From positions 1-57,992 of the IMG/VR virus record IMGVR_UViG_3300007760_000741: 57,992 nucleotides of DNA. The stretch is one strand, 5' to 3'. Below the pieces are notes generated by a model. That model was given only the letters and a program-made list of their open reading frames with translations. It searched no databases and was not told the DNA's origin. The DNA comes from a virus. The position numbers were made by a program, and so were the translations under genes. Positions within the stretch are counted from its first letter, which is position 1. Every line of letters begins with the position of its first letter. Shown piece by piece: positions 8,487-16,773 of the stretch.

Positions 8487-8799
8487 ACCACTTCCAGATG
8501 GAATCACAATTAAATATTCTAAAATACAAGGATTAGGATTATATGCTACAAAAGATTTCCCAAAAGATACAGTATTTGGAATTGTACATATTAAAAATAA
8601 AAACTTTCCACACGGTCATATAAGAACGGCTTTAGGAGCATTTTATAATCATTCAATTAATCCAAATTGTAAAACATATCAAGGATTTTGGCATCAATTA
8701 CCAGTAGTATACCTTATGTCAATTAAAAATATTAAAACAGACGAAGAATTAACAGCCAAATATTCATTATACATGGATTTTGATGACAATGGAAACTAA
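8479..8799 (+). CDS. Minimal SET-domain lysine methyltransferase-like protein
   Basis: This 106-residue protein contains the main SET signatures in order: GLGLYATKDFPKDTVFG (GxG, cofactor side), YNHSINPNCKT (the NHSxxPNC motif) and DEELTAKYSLY (the ELxxxY end motif). SET proteins transfer methyl groups from S-adenosylmethionine to lysines. The core is complete but very short, lacking the usual flanking domains. It overlaps the exonuclease by 8 bases and the next gene by about 17. The target could be a host or phage protein. Confidence 0.8.
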   Translation: MYKPLPDGITIKYSKIQGLGLYATKDFPKDTVFGIVHIKNKNFPHGHIRTALGAFYNHSINPNCKTYQGFWHQLPVVYLMSIKNIKTDEELTAKYSLYMDFDDNGN

Positions 8800-9058
8800 A
8801 ACTTATTATAAAAAACTAACTGATTGTATCCTTCACTATTTTAGACTAGACTTACAACTACATTTCTTATGGTCTTTCTTTTTAACTATGTTTGCAATAT
8901 TTTGGCTACCATTAGTATGGTTAGGACTTATTGCAACAATTATTAAAGAAGGACTAGACTTATGGAGTAAAGGTCACTGGAGTTGGGATGACTTTTGGTA
9001 TGGTTTTGCTGGATGGGTTTGTGGAATAATTTTCCTCTACAATTTTATTTGGTATTAA
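8783..9058 (+). CDS. Small two-helix membrane protein
   Basis: A roughly 91-residue protein with hydrophobic segments at about 24-50 (LHFLWSFFLTMFAIFWLPLVWLG) and at the C-terminus (FAGWVCGIIFLYNFIWY), separated by a Trp-rich loop. The family is unknown. ATG 8783 is preferred; ATG 8789, two codons later, is also possible. It overlaps the SET gene. Confidence 0.65.
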   Translation: MTMETKTYYKKLTDCILHYFRLDLQLHFLWSFFLTMFAIFWLPLVWLGLIATIIKEGLDLWSKGHWSWDDFWYGFAGWVCGIIFLYNFIWY

Positions 9059-9059
9059 A

Positions 9060-9434
9060 ATGGATATTAAATGGTATTCTATAGAAGATTTATATACTAT
9101 AAACAAATATAAGATACGACATAATAAAAATCCAGTTACCAAATGGATAAAATTACCTTGTGTATATAAAATAAAAATTAACAAAACAATAGTACACATA
9201 GGAAGATCTGATACTTGCAAAAAACACGGTGGTGCTGAAAAAGTTAGAAAAGCAATAGTTAATTTATTAAATATTACTGATTATAATACATCTGTGCCTA
9301 AAACAAAATATTGGACCGAAATTAGGTTGCAACATCGTCCAAACTCAAGTAATATTAAAATAGGAATAATAAAAACCAATGCCATCAAAAAAACCTACAT
9401 TCAAGAAACCCAGAGAAGTAATCAAATATTATGA
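9060..9434 (+). CDS. GIY-YIG-like small protein (tentative)
   Basis: The 124-residue protein has the stretch PCVYKIKINKTIVHIGRSD, which recalls the two-strand GIY-YIG nuclease start (G-x-Y-x-I ... Y-I-G-[RK]-[ST]) with CVY and VHIG variants. A helix (KVRKAIVNLL) and a later WTEIRL segment follow. If it belongs to the superfamily it is divergent, and nuclease activity is uncertain. It overlaps the HIT-family gene by 56 bases. Confidence 0.45.
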   Translation: MDIKWYSIEDLYTINKYKIRHNKNPVTKWIKLPCVYKIKINKTIVHIGRSDTCKKHGGAEKVRKAIVNLLNITDYNTSVPKTKYWTEIRLQHRPNSSNIKIGIIKTNAIKKTYIQETQRSNQIL

Positions 9435-9786
9435 AGAATGTACTTGGTTGGGTAATGCCAAACCAATGTTCCAAAATAAAAAAGTTTCAGTATTCTACGA
9501 TAAATTTCCGGTCACAAAAGGACATTTATTATTTGTACCAAAAAAAAATAATATAGAACATATTACTGAAGCATACAAACTCGCTTTTTATTGTGGAGAA
9601 GAATGGATCAAAGAAGGCAGAATGGATGGATTTAATATAGGACAAAATATTGGATTAGCCGCTGGACAATCTATTATGTGGCCACACGTACATTTAATTC
9701 CTCGGCATAACGGTGATTGTAAACCTAAAAAATCTAATGGAATAAGACTATGTCATCCTAATGGCGATCACAAACGATATTACTAA
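9379..9786 (+). CDS. HIT-family protein
   Basis: This 135-residue protein shows the histidine-triad layout: KVSVFYDKFPVTKGHLLFVPKK early, and GQSIMWPHVHLIPRHNGD near the end, where HVH holds the catalytic histidines. HIT proteins hydrolyse or transfer nucleotide phosphoramidates and dinucleoside polyphosphates. The final His of a strict H-x-H-x-H triad is shifted (HVHLIPRH), as in many Fhit/galT-like members. It shares a base with the next gene (TAATG). Confidence 0.8.
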   Translation: MPSKKPTFKKPREVIKYYEECTWLGNAKPMFQNKKVSVFYDKFPVTKGHLLFVPKKNNIEHITEAYKLAFYCGEEWIKEGRMDGFNIGQNIGLAAGQSIMWPHVHLIPRHNGDCKPKKSNGIRLCHPNGDHKRYY

Positions 9787-10073
9787 TGAAAAAAAGAAAA
9801 AAGAAATTAACTTGGCCAATGAGTGTTGACGATGTTCCAAAAGGTGTAATTTTTGTTTCTCCTGATGGTGGTGAAACAGTTTTTATACAAAAGAAAAATG
9901 GAAAAAGAGGCAAAATGGTTTCACAATCCCAATTAGCTAAAGATATTGAGGTAGCATATAACGAAAATGATATGGTAGGTGCTGATGCTATTAAATTACG
10001 TAGAAAATATCCTACTTTACAAAAAGCCTGGAATCGATACAAAACAGTTTGGCATCTGGTTAACGAAGATTAG
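9786..10073 (+). CDS. Small basic hypothetical protein
   Basis: A 95-residue protein with a Lys/Arg-rich N-terminus (MKKRKKKLTWPMS), a possible beta segment (GVIFVSPDGGETVFIQKK) and a helical C-terminus. No family is recognised. It is tightly coupled to the HIT gene and lies 15 bases upstream of PurF. Confidence 0.6.
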   Translation: MKKRKKKLTWPMSVDDVPKGVIFVSPDGGETVFIQKKNGKRGKMVSQSQLAKDIEVAYNENDMVGADAIKLRRKYPTLQKAWNRYKTVWHLVNED

Positions 10074-10088
10074 CATAATTATTGATAT

Positions 10089-11543
10089 ATGTGTGGAATA
10101 GTTGGAATATACAATGTTCCTGAAGCTTCTAAAATTGCGGCATTAGGCATTCATGCCTTGCAACATCGAGGCCAAGAAGGTGCGGGTATTATTTCATACG
10201 ATAAAAAATTTCATACCCACGGTGACTATGGACGTGTTGATCATATTTTTAGTAAAAATAAAGTTATAGAAAATCTTCCAGGTAGTACAGCAATTGGACA
10301 CGTTAGATACAGTACTACTGGAGGCACTGGAAAAAGTAATGTTCAACCATTATTTTACAATTTAGACTTCGGTGGTTTTGCTATTGCCCATAATGGTGAC
10401 TTTACTGATTCTGCATATTGGAGACAAAAGCTATCTGAAGAAGGTGCAATATTTCAAACATCAACTGATACAGAAATTATTCCACATTTAATTGCTCGAA
10501 CAAAAGGTATTGATCCTGTGGATCGTTTACTCACAGTATTGAATAAAGTAAATGGTGCATTTAGCATAATAGCATTAATGGATAATAAATTAGTTGTCGC
10601 TCGAGATCCTTATGGCTTTCGTCCTTTAGTTATAGGTCAATACAAAGAAGGATATGCAATAGCATCAGAAACCTGTGCTCTTGATTTAATTGGTGCAACA
10701 AATATTAGAGATGTTGAACCTGGAGAAGTAATTATATTTGATAACGAAACAACACTAAAAAATTGGGCCATGGATGTTAATTTCAAATGGTCTCGGTTAG
10801 ACCAGAAGGAAGATTCTATCAGTTCACAGAGAAAAAAAGTAAAAAAAGATAGAGAAACATATTATTTAGATAAAAAAGTTACAAAACATTTTTGTATATT
10901 TGAACACATTTATTTTTCGAGACCTGATTCTGTTATTGATAACCAATTAGTATATGATGTTCGTAAAAGAATAGGTGAAGAATTAGCAAAAGAAACTTAT
11001 GTTGATTCTGATATGGTTGTTCCAGTACCTGATTCTGGTATGGTATCTGCACTTGGATATGCTAACCAATCAAAAATTCCTTTTGAACTAGGACTTACAC
11101 GAAGTCATTACAGAGGAAGAACATTTATTGAACCTACACAAAAAATACGAGACTTGGGTGTAAAATTAAAACATAGTGCTATGCGATTATTTAAAGATAA
11201 AACAGTTACCGTTATTGATGATTCTATTGTTAGAGGCACAACAGCAAAGAAAATTATAAATTTAATAAGAAATGCAGGCGCTAAAGAAATTCATATGCGT
11301 ATTTCATCTCCGCCAGTTACTGGTCCGTGTTGGTATGGTATAGATACACCAAACAGAAAAGAGCTTATAGCCGGAGAAAGTAACGTAAAAGAAATTAAAG
11401 AATTTATTGATGCTGATTCATTAGAATATATATCTATAGAAGGATTACATAAAGCAATGAAAAGTAAAGGCTATTGCGACGCTTGTTTTACTGGAAAATA
11501 TCCTGTTAAAAAAAGAAGTTATGCCGAAAATATTGGTGGATAG
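10089..11543 (+). CDS. purF: Amidophosphoribosyltransferase PurF, Fe-S type
   Basis: PurF makes 5-phosphoribosylamine from PRPP and glutamine, the first step of purine synthesis. The 484-residue protein starts MCGIVGIYNV, with the glutaminase nucleophile Cys at position 2 and no propeptide. The PRPP motif VTVIDDSIVRGTTA is intact. Four Cys residues match the 4Fe-4S ligands of the Bacillus-type enzyme (CIFEHIYF, GPCWYGID and both Cys of YCDACFTG). It appears full length and active. It would raise purine supply for phage replication. An IscA-like gene in the same window (16441) might serve such Fe-S enzymes, but that is inference. Confidence 0.93.
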   Translation: MCGIVGIYNVPEASKIAALGIHALQHRGQEGAGIISYDKKFHTHGDYGRVDHIFSKNKVIENLPGSTAIGHVRYSTTGGTGKSNVQPLFYNLDFGGFAIAHNGDFTDSAYWRQKLSEEGAIFQTSTDTEIIPHLIARTKGIDPVDRLLTVLNKVNGAFSIIALMDNKLVVARDPYGFRPLVIGQYKEGYAIASETCALDLIGATNIRDVEPGEVIIFDNETTLKNWAMDVNFKWSRLDQKEDSISSQRKKVKKDRETYYLDKKVTKHFCIFEHIYFSRPDSVIDNQLVYDVRKRIGEELAKETYVDSDMVVPVPDSGMVSALGYANQSKIPFELGLTRSHYRGRTFIEPTQKIRDLGVKLKHSAMRLFKDKTVTVIDDSIVRGTTAKKIINLIRNAGAKEIHMRISSPPVTGPCWYGIDTPNRKELIAGESNVKEIKEFIDADSLEYISIEGLHKAMKSKGYCDACFTGKYPVKKRSYAENIGG

Positions 11544-11604
11544 TTTGATACTTGACCTGCCTTTACCATGCGTATACGTCGCTCTAATACAGCTTAAAAG
11601 GGTG

Positions 11605-11612
11605 TTTAAATA
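11605..11612 (+). promoter_or_regulatory. Late-type promoter
   Basis: TTTAAATA ends 5 bases before the ATG at 11618. The 74-base gap between PurF and this gene also holds TTGACC (11552-11557) but no convincing -10 partner. Confidence 0.5.
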
Positions 11613-11617
11613 GCAAT

Positions 11618-12250
11618 ATGACTAAATTCGTAAGTGTTGTAGGAAATGGTGAGAGTAGACGGGGGTTTGATATAACTCCACTAAAACTATTTTCAACGGT
11701 GGTAGGATGTAATGCTATATTCAGAGATTACGTCTGTGAATACCTAGTATGTGCTGATAAACATATGTGTCAAGAAGCAGTAAACACTGTAGGCAAAGGC
11801 ACCACAATTTACACCAGAGATAAATGGGTTAATCAATTTGCCATGTGGCCAAATGTAATAAAAATACCACATTTACCTTATCACGGCGATCAACGAAAAG
11901 ATGACCCGTTCCATTGGGGGACTGGACCATACGCAGGTGTAGTAGCATTAACTTTTAAACCAAAAGCAATTTTTATGTTAGGATTTGATCTTTATCCAAT
12001 AGGAAAAACAGTCAATAATATATACAAAAATACTAAAGGATATGAATACATTAAACGACCAGTTGATCCATCTTATTGGGTACATCAATTCCACAAATTA
12101 ATGGAATTATTTCCAAATGTTCGTTGGATCGTGGTAAATCAAGAAAAATGGAAAATGCCAGAGGAATGGTCTCAACATAAAAACGTTTTCCAAGAATCTT
12201 ATGACGGCATGGCTAAATTTATTAATAAGCAATTGACAAAATCTAAATAA
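11618..12250 (+). CDS. GT42/DUF115-like protein, paralogue 1
   Basis: This 210-residue protein opens with VSVVGNGESRRGFD, then VGCNAIFRD and LVCADKHM. Later come a GTGPYAGVVAL helix and AIFMLGFDLYP. The order resembles the nucleotide-sugar-binding fold of GT42 sialyltransferases (GNGPS, CN, then SG...A and a late GID motif) and of DUF115/MptE-like proteins. It may bind a nucleotide sugar and modify a surface glycan. It shares motifs with the protein at 18762-19502, including NIYKNT. The exact activity is not known. Confidence 0.6.
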   Translation: MTKFVSVVGNGESRRGFDITPLKLFSTVVGCNAIFRDYVCEYLVCADKHMCQEAVNTVGKGTTIYTRDKWVNQFAMWPNVIKIPHLPYHGDQRKDDPFHWGTGPYAGVVALTFKPKAIFMLGFDLYPIGKTVNNIYKNTKGYEYIKRPVDPSYWVHQFHKLMELFPNVRWIVVNQEKWKMPEEWSQHKNVFQESYDGMAKFINKQLTKSK

Positions 12251-12260
12251 AGTTTATAAT
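12233..12260 (+). promoter_or_regulatory. Sigma-70-like promoter with an overlapping late-type box
   Basis: TTGACA (12233-12238), a 16-base spacer and TATAAT (12255-12260), 6 bases before the ATG at 12267. A late-type TCTAAATA (12242-12249) lies inside the spacer. The gene could thus be read by both polymerase forms, with start sites at or near the ATG for the first. Confidence 0.65.
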
Positions 12261-12266
12261 AGTATT

Positions 12267-12572
12267 ATGTTTGACAAATTTAAAGAAGGAAATGTTATTA
12301 CTCTTAAACTTGCATCAGGTGAAGAAGTAATTGCAAATTTTAAATCACTTAATTCTGATTATATCAGTATAGAGAAAGCATTAGTATTAATGCAAGGTCC
12401 TAAAGGTTTAGCATTTGGAACATTCTTTTCTACTGCTGAACAAAACGAACCTATTAACATTTGTAGAAATAAAATTACATCTATTGCAAATATTAATGAT
12501 AAAATTAAACAAGAATACGAAAGAATATTTTCTACAATAAAAACACCTGAGAAACCAAAAATTATAGTATAA
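12267..12572 (+). CDS. Sm-like (Hfq/LSm-fold) small protein
   Basis: The 101-residue protein begins FKEGNVITLKLASGEEVIANFKSLNSDYISIEKAL. This is the Sm1-type pattern of bent beta strands (a ligand-binding loop after LxxG). A second strand pair (FGTFFSTAEQNEPINICRNKI) follows. Sm-like folds bind RNA as rings. Similar small genes occur in marine T4-like phages. The match is to the fold and is moderate. It shares a base with the following gene. Confidence 0.5.
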   Translation: MFDKFKEGNVITLKLASGEEVIANFKSLNSDYISIEKALVLMQGPKGLAFGTFFSTAEQNEPINICRNKITSIANINDKIKQEYERIFSTIKTPEKPKIIV

Positions 12573-12829
12573 TGACACATTTTGAAAAACATAGTACAAG
12601 TATTAAAGCATTAGTTGATGTTACAGAAGCTATGTTAGATCAAATGGAAAAATATAACATTGATCCTGAGACAGTAACAAAGAGACCAGAATTTACGGTG
12701 TTTATCCACTTTTTAAAATCTATCCTTGATGGAGAATTAAATATCCCAAACGAGTTAACTGATTCAATTCGTAATAAATCAAATGAACTAGGAATTGACG
12801 TTAACGATATTAAAAAGAGGTTACACTAA
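12572..12829 (+). CDS. Small hypothetical helical protein
   Basis: An 85-residue, mostly helical, acidic protein (MTHFEKHSTSIKALVDVTEA...). No family is recognised. It is coupled on both sides by TAATG overlaps, so it is probably made together with the Sm-like and QueD-like proteins. Confidence 0.6.
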   Translation: MTHFEKHSTSIKALVDVTEAMLDQMEKYNIDPETVTKRPEFTVFIHFLKSILDGELNIPNELTDSIRNKSNELGIDVNDIKKRLH

Positions 12830-13335
12830 TGGCTGATATAGAAATTAAAGACAACGTAACAGAAGAATGTTTTACTTCCACAAAAAGTTTTTGGAATTTT
12901 CCGTGTGCTCATAGACAATATAGACATGATGGCAACTGCCATTTAATTCACGGATACAGCAGAAGTTTTCATTTTGTATTTGGCATTAAAACATTTACAA
13001 AAGAAGGCTTTGCAGTAGACTATGGTGACTTAAAAGAATTAAAAGCACATTTAGATCATATGTATGACCATACTTTAGTACTTGATGAAGAAGATCCACA
13101 TATGGATAAATTTAAAGAATTAGAACAAGCAGGTGTATGCCGAATTAGAACTCATCCAATGGGACCTGGCATGGAAGGTACTGCACATTATCTTTGTGAA
13201 TGGACAGATAAATGGTTACGTGAAAAATCTCGTGGTCGTGCTTGGGTTATTAGTGTTGAAGCTAGAGAGAATGACAAAAATAGCTCAATCTACACAAACC
13301 CAAATGCAGGATTCAAGGGATGGACAAGCAAATAA
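12829..13335 (+). CDS. QueD/6-pyruvoyl-tetrahydropterin synthase-like protein
   Basis: The 168-residue protein has the PTPS-family pattern: FPCAHRQ (first zinc His), CHLIHGYSRSF (family Cys and second zinc His), FAVDYGDLK, MYDHTLVL (catalytic Asp-His) and a late VISVEAREN with the pterin-anchoring Glu. One zinc ligand is odd: the usual HGH reads HGY, so the third His is replaced by Tyr. Enzymes of this family act in queuosine/7-deazaguanine or biopterin synthesis. No other queuosine gene is seen in the window. Confidence 0.8.
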   Translation: MADIEIKDNVTEECFTSTKSFWNFPCAHRQYRHDGNCHLIHGYSRSFHFVFGIKTFTKEGFAVDYGDLKELKAHLDHMYDHTLVLDEEDPHMDKFKELEQAGVCRIRTHPMGPGMEGTAHYLCEWTDKWLREKSRGRAWVISVEARENDKNSSIYTNPNAGFKGWTSK

Positions 13336-14453
13336 CTCTATTTGAAAATTTAGTAATTCAATACAACAACAAACAAGTAAGAGTACACATTTACGATACT
13401 CCTTTAGGAAAAAGATTTCTTGAAGCACTAAAAGATAATTTAACAGAAAAAAGAATATTAGAAAAAAACTTCTGTTTTTTAGGTTGGGCAGATTCTAAAA
13501 GAGATTTAACTTATCTTTGCGAAGAATTAAACAAAAATATAGCACAAATAGATTCATTTAAATTTAATCCAGAATATCCTAAATTAAAATCATTTACTCC
13601 AGCAGATTTTCAACACTCATCTACACTCCCAACAGGACTTTGTCCAAGTGGAAATGAATGGGAGAAACCAGGATTAAGATTAAAACATGATGCTTGTAAT
13701 TTATTACATAGGTATTTTGAAGAACTACAAGGAACTGCATGGAAAATTTCCGATTACTACAAACAAGCAGACACAGAAACAAAATATGCAATAAGACAAC
13801 TTAATAATCTTTGTCATGAAATAGAAAATTGGGTATTAAGTTATAGAAAAAGTGTAGTAGACCCTGCATGGATGAGGCCTTCTCAAATTACTACATTTTT
13901 AAATGCACCTAGACACGATTTACACGAAGAAGATTATGAATTATTCAAACAAAACAGATATAACAGAGAATTAGGTGGTGTATATCTACATTGGTCACAA
14001 GTTGGCAAAACTTTATATGAAGTTTTTAGAGATGAATACGCACCTGTAATGACTGAATCTATGTGTTCCGAAATAAACCATCAAAAATACTATTCTGGTG
14101 AGTTTGATATTGAATGGGGCGATACTATCACAGAAGAAACACACGCATTTAAGAAAAAAGAAATAGATGAGTTTAAAAAATGGTTAAAGGAAAACAATTA
14201 CGATTGGGAAGACCCAAAATTATCTCTTGGATATATTAAAATCGGCCAAGTAGACATGAAATTAGCATTTCAAAATAAACCATTTCTAGAAGTGTATAAT
14301 ACAATGAAAAACAATTTAAATATAAAAAGTATTCACACTATTGGGTTACGAAGTTGGGAAAACGAATATCCATACAGTCTTGAAAGTGATAATTGGAAAA
14401 AAATACAAATAGAAGGATTAAAACAAGGATATGAATCATATAGTATGCGTTAA
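13320..14453 (+). CDS. Hypothetical protein, 377 residues
   Basis: A soluble protein rich in Lys, Glu and aromatic residues. Features are an N-terminal stretch PLGKRFLEALKDNLTEKR, a long helical middle part, and an EEDYELFKQNRYNRELGGVYLHW segment. No family is recognised. It overlaps the QueD-like gene by 16 bases and the next gene by 23, so it belongs to the same transcription chain. Confidence 0.6.
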   Translation: MDKQITLFENLVIQYNNKQVRVHIYDTPLGKRFLEALKDNLTEKRILEKNFCFLGWADSKRDLTYLCEELNKNIAQIDSFKFNPEYPKLKSFTPADFQHSSTLPTGLCPSGNEWEKPGLRLKHDACNLLHRYFEELQGTAWKISDYYKQADTETKYAIRQLNNLCHEIENWVLSYRKSVVDPAWMRPSQITTFLNAPRHDLHEEDYELFKQNRYNRELGGVYLHWSQVGKTLYEVFRDEYAPVMTESMCSEINHQKYYSGEFDIEWGDTITEETHAFKKKEIDEFKKWLKENNYDWEDPKLSLGYIKIGQVDMKLAFQNKPFLEVYNTMKNNLNIKSIHTIGLRSWENEYPYSLESDNWKKIQIEGLKQGYESYSMR

Positions 14454-15126
14454 ATGGGGTAACAAGTATATTTCTCAATATGCCAATGTACTTTATAATA
14501 TGGTTAAAAGAAATACTACTGTACCTTATGAATTTCATTGTATTACCGACGACCCAACAGGTTTAGATTCACACATAAAAACTATTAAATTACCAAATGA
14601 TCCATGGATTAAAACTTGGTGGAGTAAATTATGGATGTTTGGCTCTCATCTTCCTTTACAAGGCAATATATTATATTTTGATCTTGATATTATTGTATTT
14701 CGTAATATTGATAATTTGTTTACACACAATCCAGGCAAATTTATGATTATTCGAGATTTTAACCGATGTAGAATAAAAGATTGGAAATTATGCAACTCAA
14801 GTGTAATGCGTTGGCAAACTGGTACGATGAATTTCCTTTGGGACGATTTTAATAATAATCATACTCAAATTATGCAAAACAACCATGGTGATCAAGATTA
14901 TATTACAGTAAGAGCTAAAGATCAAATTAATCATTGGCCCGATGATTGGATTCGCTCATACAAATGGGAAATGATTGGTTTAAAAACTACTAAAATTAGA
15001 AAAGGAAAAAAATTTATATTTGAACGTCCTGCAAGAATTACAGAACAGAACAACGTAGCAGTATTTCATGGAGAACCTAAACCTTTTAACTGTGGAGATC
15101 AATTTGTTATTGATAATTGGAAATGA
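14431..15126 (+). CDS. Glycosyltransferase-like protein (GT8-type, DLD motif)
   Basis: The 231-residue protein has the layout of a GT-A glycosyltransferase. It opens with a strand-rich start (MNHIVCVKWGNKYISQYANV) and YEFHCITDD, then has WWSKLWMFGSHLPLQGNILYFDLDIIVFRNID. In that stretch DLD matches the metal-binding DxD motif. The acceptor is unknown; phage or host surface sugar is likely. Its stop overlaps the next ATG (ATGA). Confidence 0.7.
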   Translation: MNHIVCVKWGNKYISQYANVLYNMVKRNTTVPYEFHCITDDPTGLDSHIKTIKLPNDPWIKTWWSKLWMFGSHLPLQGNILYFDLDIIVFRNIDNLFTHNPGKFMIIRDFNRCRIKDWKLCNSSVMRWQTGTMNFLWDDFNNNHTQIMQNNHGDQDYITVRAKDQINHWPDDWIRSYKWEMIGLKTTKIRKGKKFIFERPARITEQNNVAVFHGEPKPFNCGDQFVIDNWK

Positions 15127-16112
15127 AAAATAACCTAAATCAAGCTTCTTGGTTAATTGCTGTATCAGAACACCAAGGTTCTATTAATTATGATTCAAGA
15201 TTGCATCTAGACAAACCTACTACCTACGACGATATTAAAAATAGAGCAAAACTTATGTATACTGGAATATATGCACCTAGAGATCCTTCTATTGAGAAAT
15301 TAATATCTTCTTTATCTGTAAAAGAATTAAGAAAAGAAATTAATATCAATAAATTTAGTAACACAATTAAAAATTGGTTTAAAAAATCTAATTTAATATC
15401 AATATTAGGTGTTGATAAATTACAAAATCTTACTCTTGGGAATGGTGCTTCTGATTTTATTTTTTCTCTTATAAATCGATCCAAAAATAAATTTGGCATT
15501 TTAAAAAACACCTATTATAATACGTTTGATATGCTTGATCAATATCAATTAACTGTTACTCATCCTCTTGATTGTAAAAAAGGACAAACTGTATTAATTG
15601 AATACCCCTCACCGCATTATTCTATTACTGAATTAAAAAATATTATTAAAAAATGTGTTAATAAAGAATGTTATCTTACTATTGACTTAACATTATTACC
15701 TATTACTAATCAAAAGATAGAAATTGACTTAACTCCCTTTAACGAAATATATTTTAGTATGCATAAAGCATTACCAATTGATGATTTTAGATCAGCAATA
15801 CGATTTTCAAAAACAAAAATAAACGATCATTACAGCATAATGCAACAACAAAGATATTATAACCGTGTTGGTGCAAATCTTTTTTTAAAATTCATTAATA
15901 ACTTTGAATTAGATTATGTTTATAACAAACACAATGATAATATAAATTCAATCAATAAAACATTTAAATTAACTAAAACTAACTTATTGTGGTTATCAAA
16001 GTCATCAAACTACAAAAATCCAATTGACCTTATGCCTTCAAAACATTATAATTTTAATGAGTTGATTAGTATATCGAAATTAATTGAAAATAAAGATAAG
16101 TTTTTTTGGTAA
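15123..16112 (+). CDS. PLP-aminotransferase-fold-like protein (tentative)
   Basis: The 329-residue protein has features recalling fold-type I aminotransferases. LTLGNGASDFIFSLI is like the cofactor-phosphate segment, and FGILKNTYYNTFDML is like the substrate-loop Tyr region. EYPSPHYS follows, then IYFSMHKALPIDDFRSAIRF, where the Lys could hold PLP and the Arg follows at the usual distance. It is very AT-rich and divergent. Because neighbours act on sugars, an amino-sugar role is possible but unproven. The ATG at 15123 gives an ATGA overlap. Confidence 0.4.
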   Translation: MKNNLNQASWLIAVSEHQGSINYDSRLHLDKPTTYDDIKNRAKLMYTGIYAPRDPSIEKLISSLSVKELRKEININKFSNTIKNWFKKSNLISILGVDKLQNLTLGNGASDFIFSLINRSKNKFGILKNTYYNTFDMLDQYQLTVTHPLDCKKGQTVLIEYPSPHYSITELKNIIKKCVNKECYLTIDLTLLPITNQKIEIDLTPFNEIYFSMHKALPIDDFRSAIRFSKTKINDHYSIMQQQRYYNRVGANLFLKFINNFELDYVYNKHNDNINSINKTFKLTKTNLLWLSKSSNYKNPIDLMPSKHYNFNELISISKLIENKDKFFW

Positions 16113-16432
16113 TGAGAAATAAAAAATTTGGAAAAGTTAAAATTAAAAGTATGAAACCATTAGATGAGATTCCCGAAGATTGTGGTTATGATAAAAGATT
16201 CAAATTTGATGTAGACATGAATTCTAACGGGATTGCTGGAGATTGTATTGAATGGTGCCAAAAACATTGTAAAAGTAAATGGGGTTGGTGGTTCAAAGGA
16301 CCTCCTGGAGCAAACCCATGGGATCATAATTGGGAAGAACAAGACAGCTATATGAGTTTTGAAGATAGACGAGAAGCTATGGCATTCTTTTTAGCAATCG
16401 GAGTTGCTAATATGGGAGACCATAGCAGATAA
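16112..16432 (+). CDS. Small hypothetical protein rich in Trp and Cys
   Basis: A 106-residue protein with DCIEWCQKHCKSKWGWWFKGPPGANPWDHNW in the middle (the run is broken here only for description). Its Cys/His content could bind metal. No family is recognised. The ATG at 16112 shares a base with the preceding TAA. Confidence 0.6.
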   Translation: MRNKKFGKVKIKSMKPLDEIPEDCGYDKRFKFDVDMNSNGIAGDCIEWCQKHCKSKWGWWFKGPPGANPWDHNWEEQDSYMSFEDRREAMAFFLAIGVANMGDHSR

Positions 16433-16440
16433 GTATTGAT

Positions 16441-16773
16441 ATGAAATGGTTTGATATAACAGATAGAGCAAAAAGTCAAATAGAAGGGTTATTATCTAAA
16501 AATCCTGACAAATACGCAGTCAGCCTATCTATATTAGGTGGTGGTTGTGCTGGCTTCAAATATGATTGGGGATTTACTGATAAAGACTCAATTAAAGAAA
16601 ACGATGTTGTAGAAGATTGGGGTACAGGACGATTTGTTGTTGATGACGCAAGTATGCTTTATATTGCAGGTACTAAAATAGACTGGAAAGAAGAAGTATT
16701 TGGTTCTCAATTTGAAATTATCAATCCCAACTCCAAATCAAGTTGTGGTTGCGGAGACAGTTTTGGTGTCTAA
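16441..16773 (+). CDS. A-type Fe-S carrier (IscA/HesB-like)
   Basis: A-type carriers deliver Fe-S clusters to apo-enzymes. The 110-residue protein has the three family cysteines: one in GGGCAGFKYDW and two in the C-terminal CGCG. Length and order match IscA/ErpA. It overlaps the following radical SAM gene by 8 bases, so the two are probably translated together. A role in supplying the cluster of that enzyme, or of PurF, is plausible. Confidence 0.88.
   Translation: MKWFDITDRAKSQIEGLLSKNPDKYAVSLSILGGGCAGFKYDWGFTDKDSIKENDVVEDWGTGRFVVDDASMLYIAGTKIDWKEEVFGSQFEIINPNSKSSCGCGDSFGV

Noticed and set aside
7738-10073. An integrase, attachment site or insertion sequence
   Set aside because: No recombinase, transposase or flanking direct repeat was seen here or elsewhere in the window; the phage is probably strictly lytic as far as this window shows.
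11544-11617. A tRNA or riboswitch between PurF and the next gene
   Set aside because: The 74 bases do not fold into a cloverleaf with a CCA-type acceptor, and no purine or glutamine riboswitch core is visible. Only a late-type promoter and an unpaired TTGACC were found.
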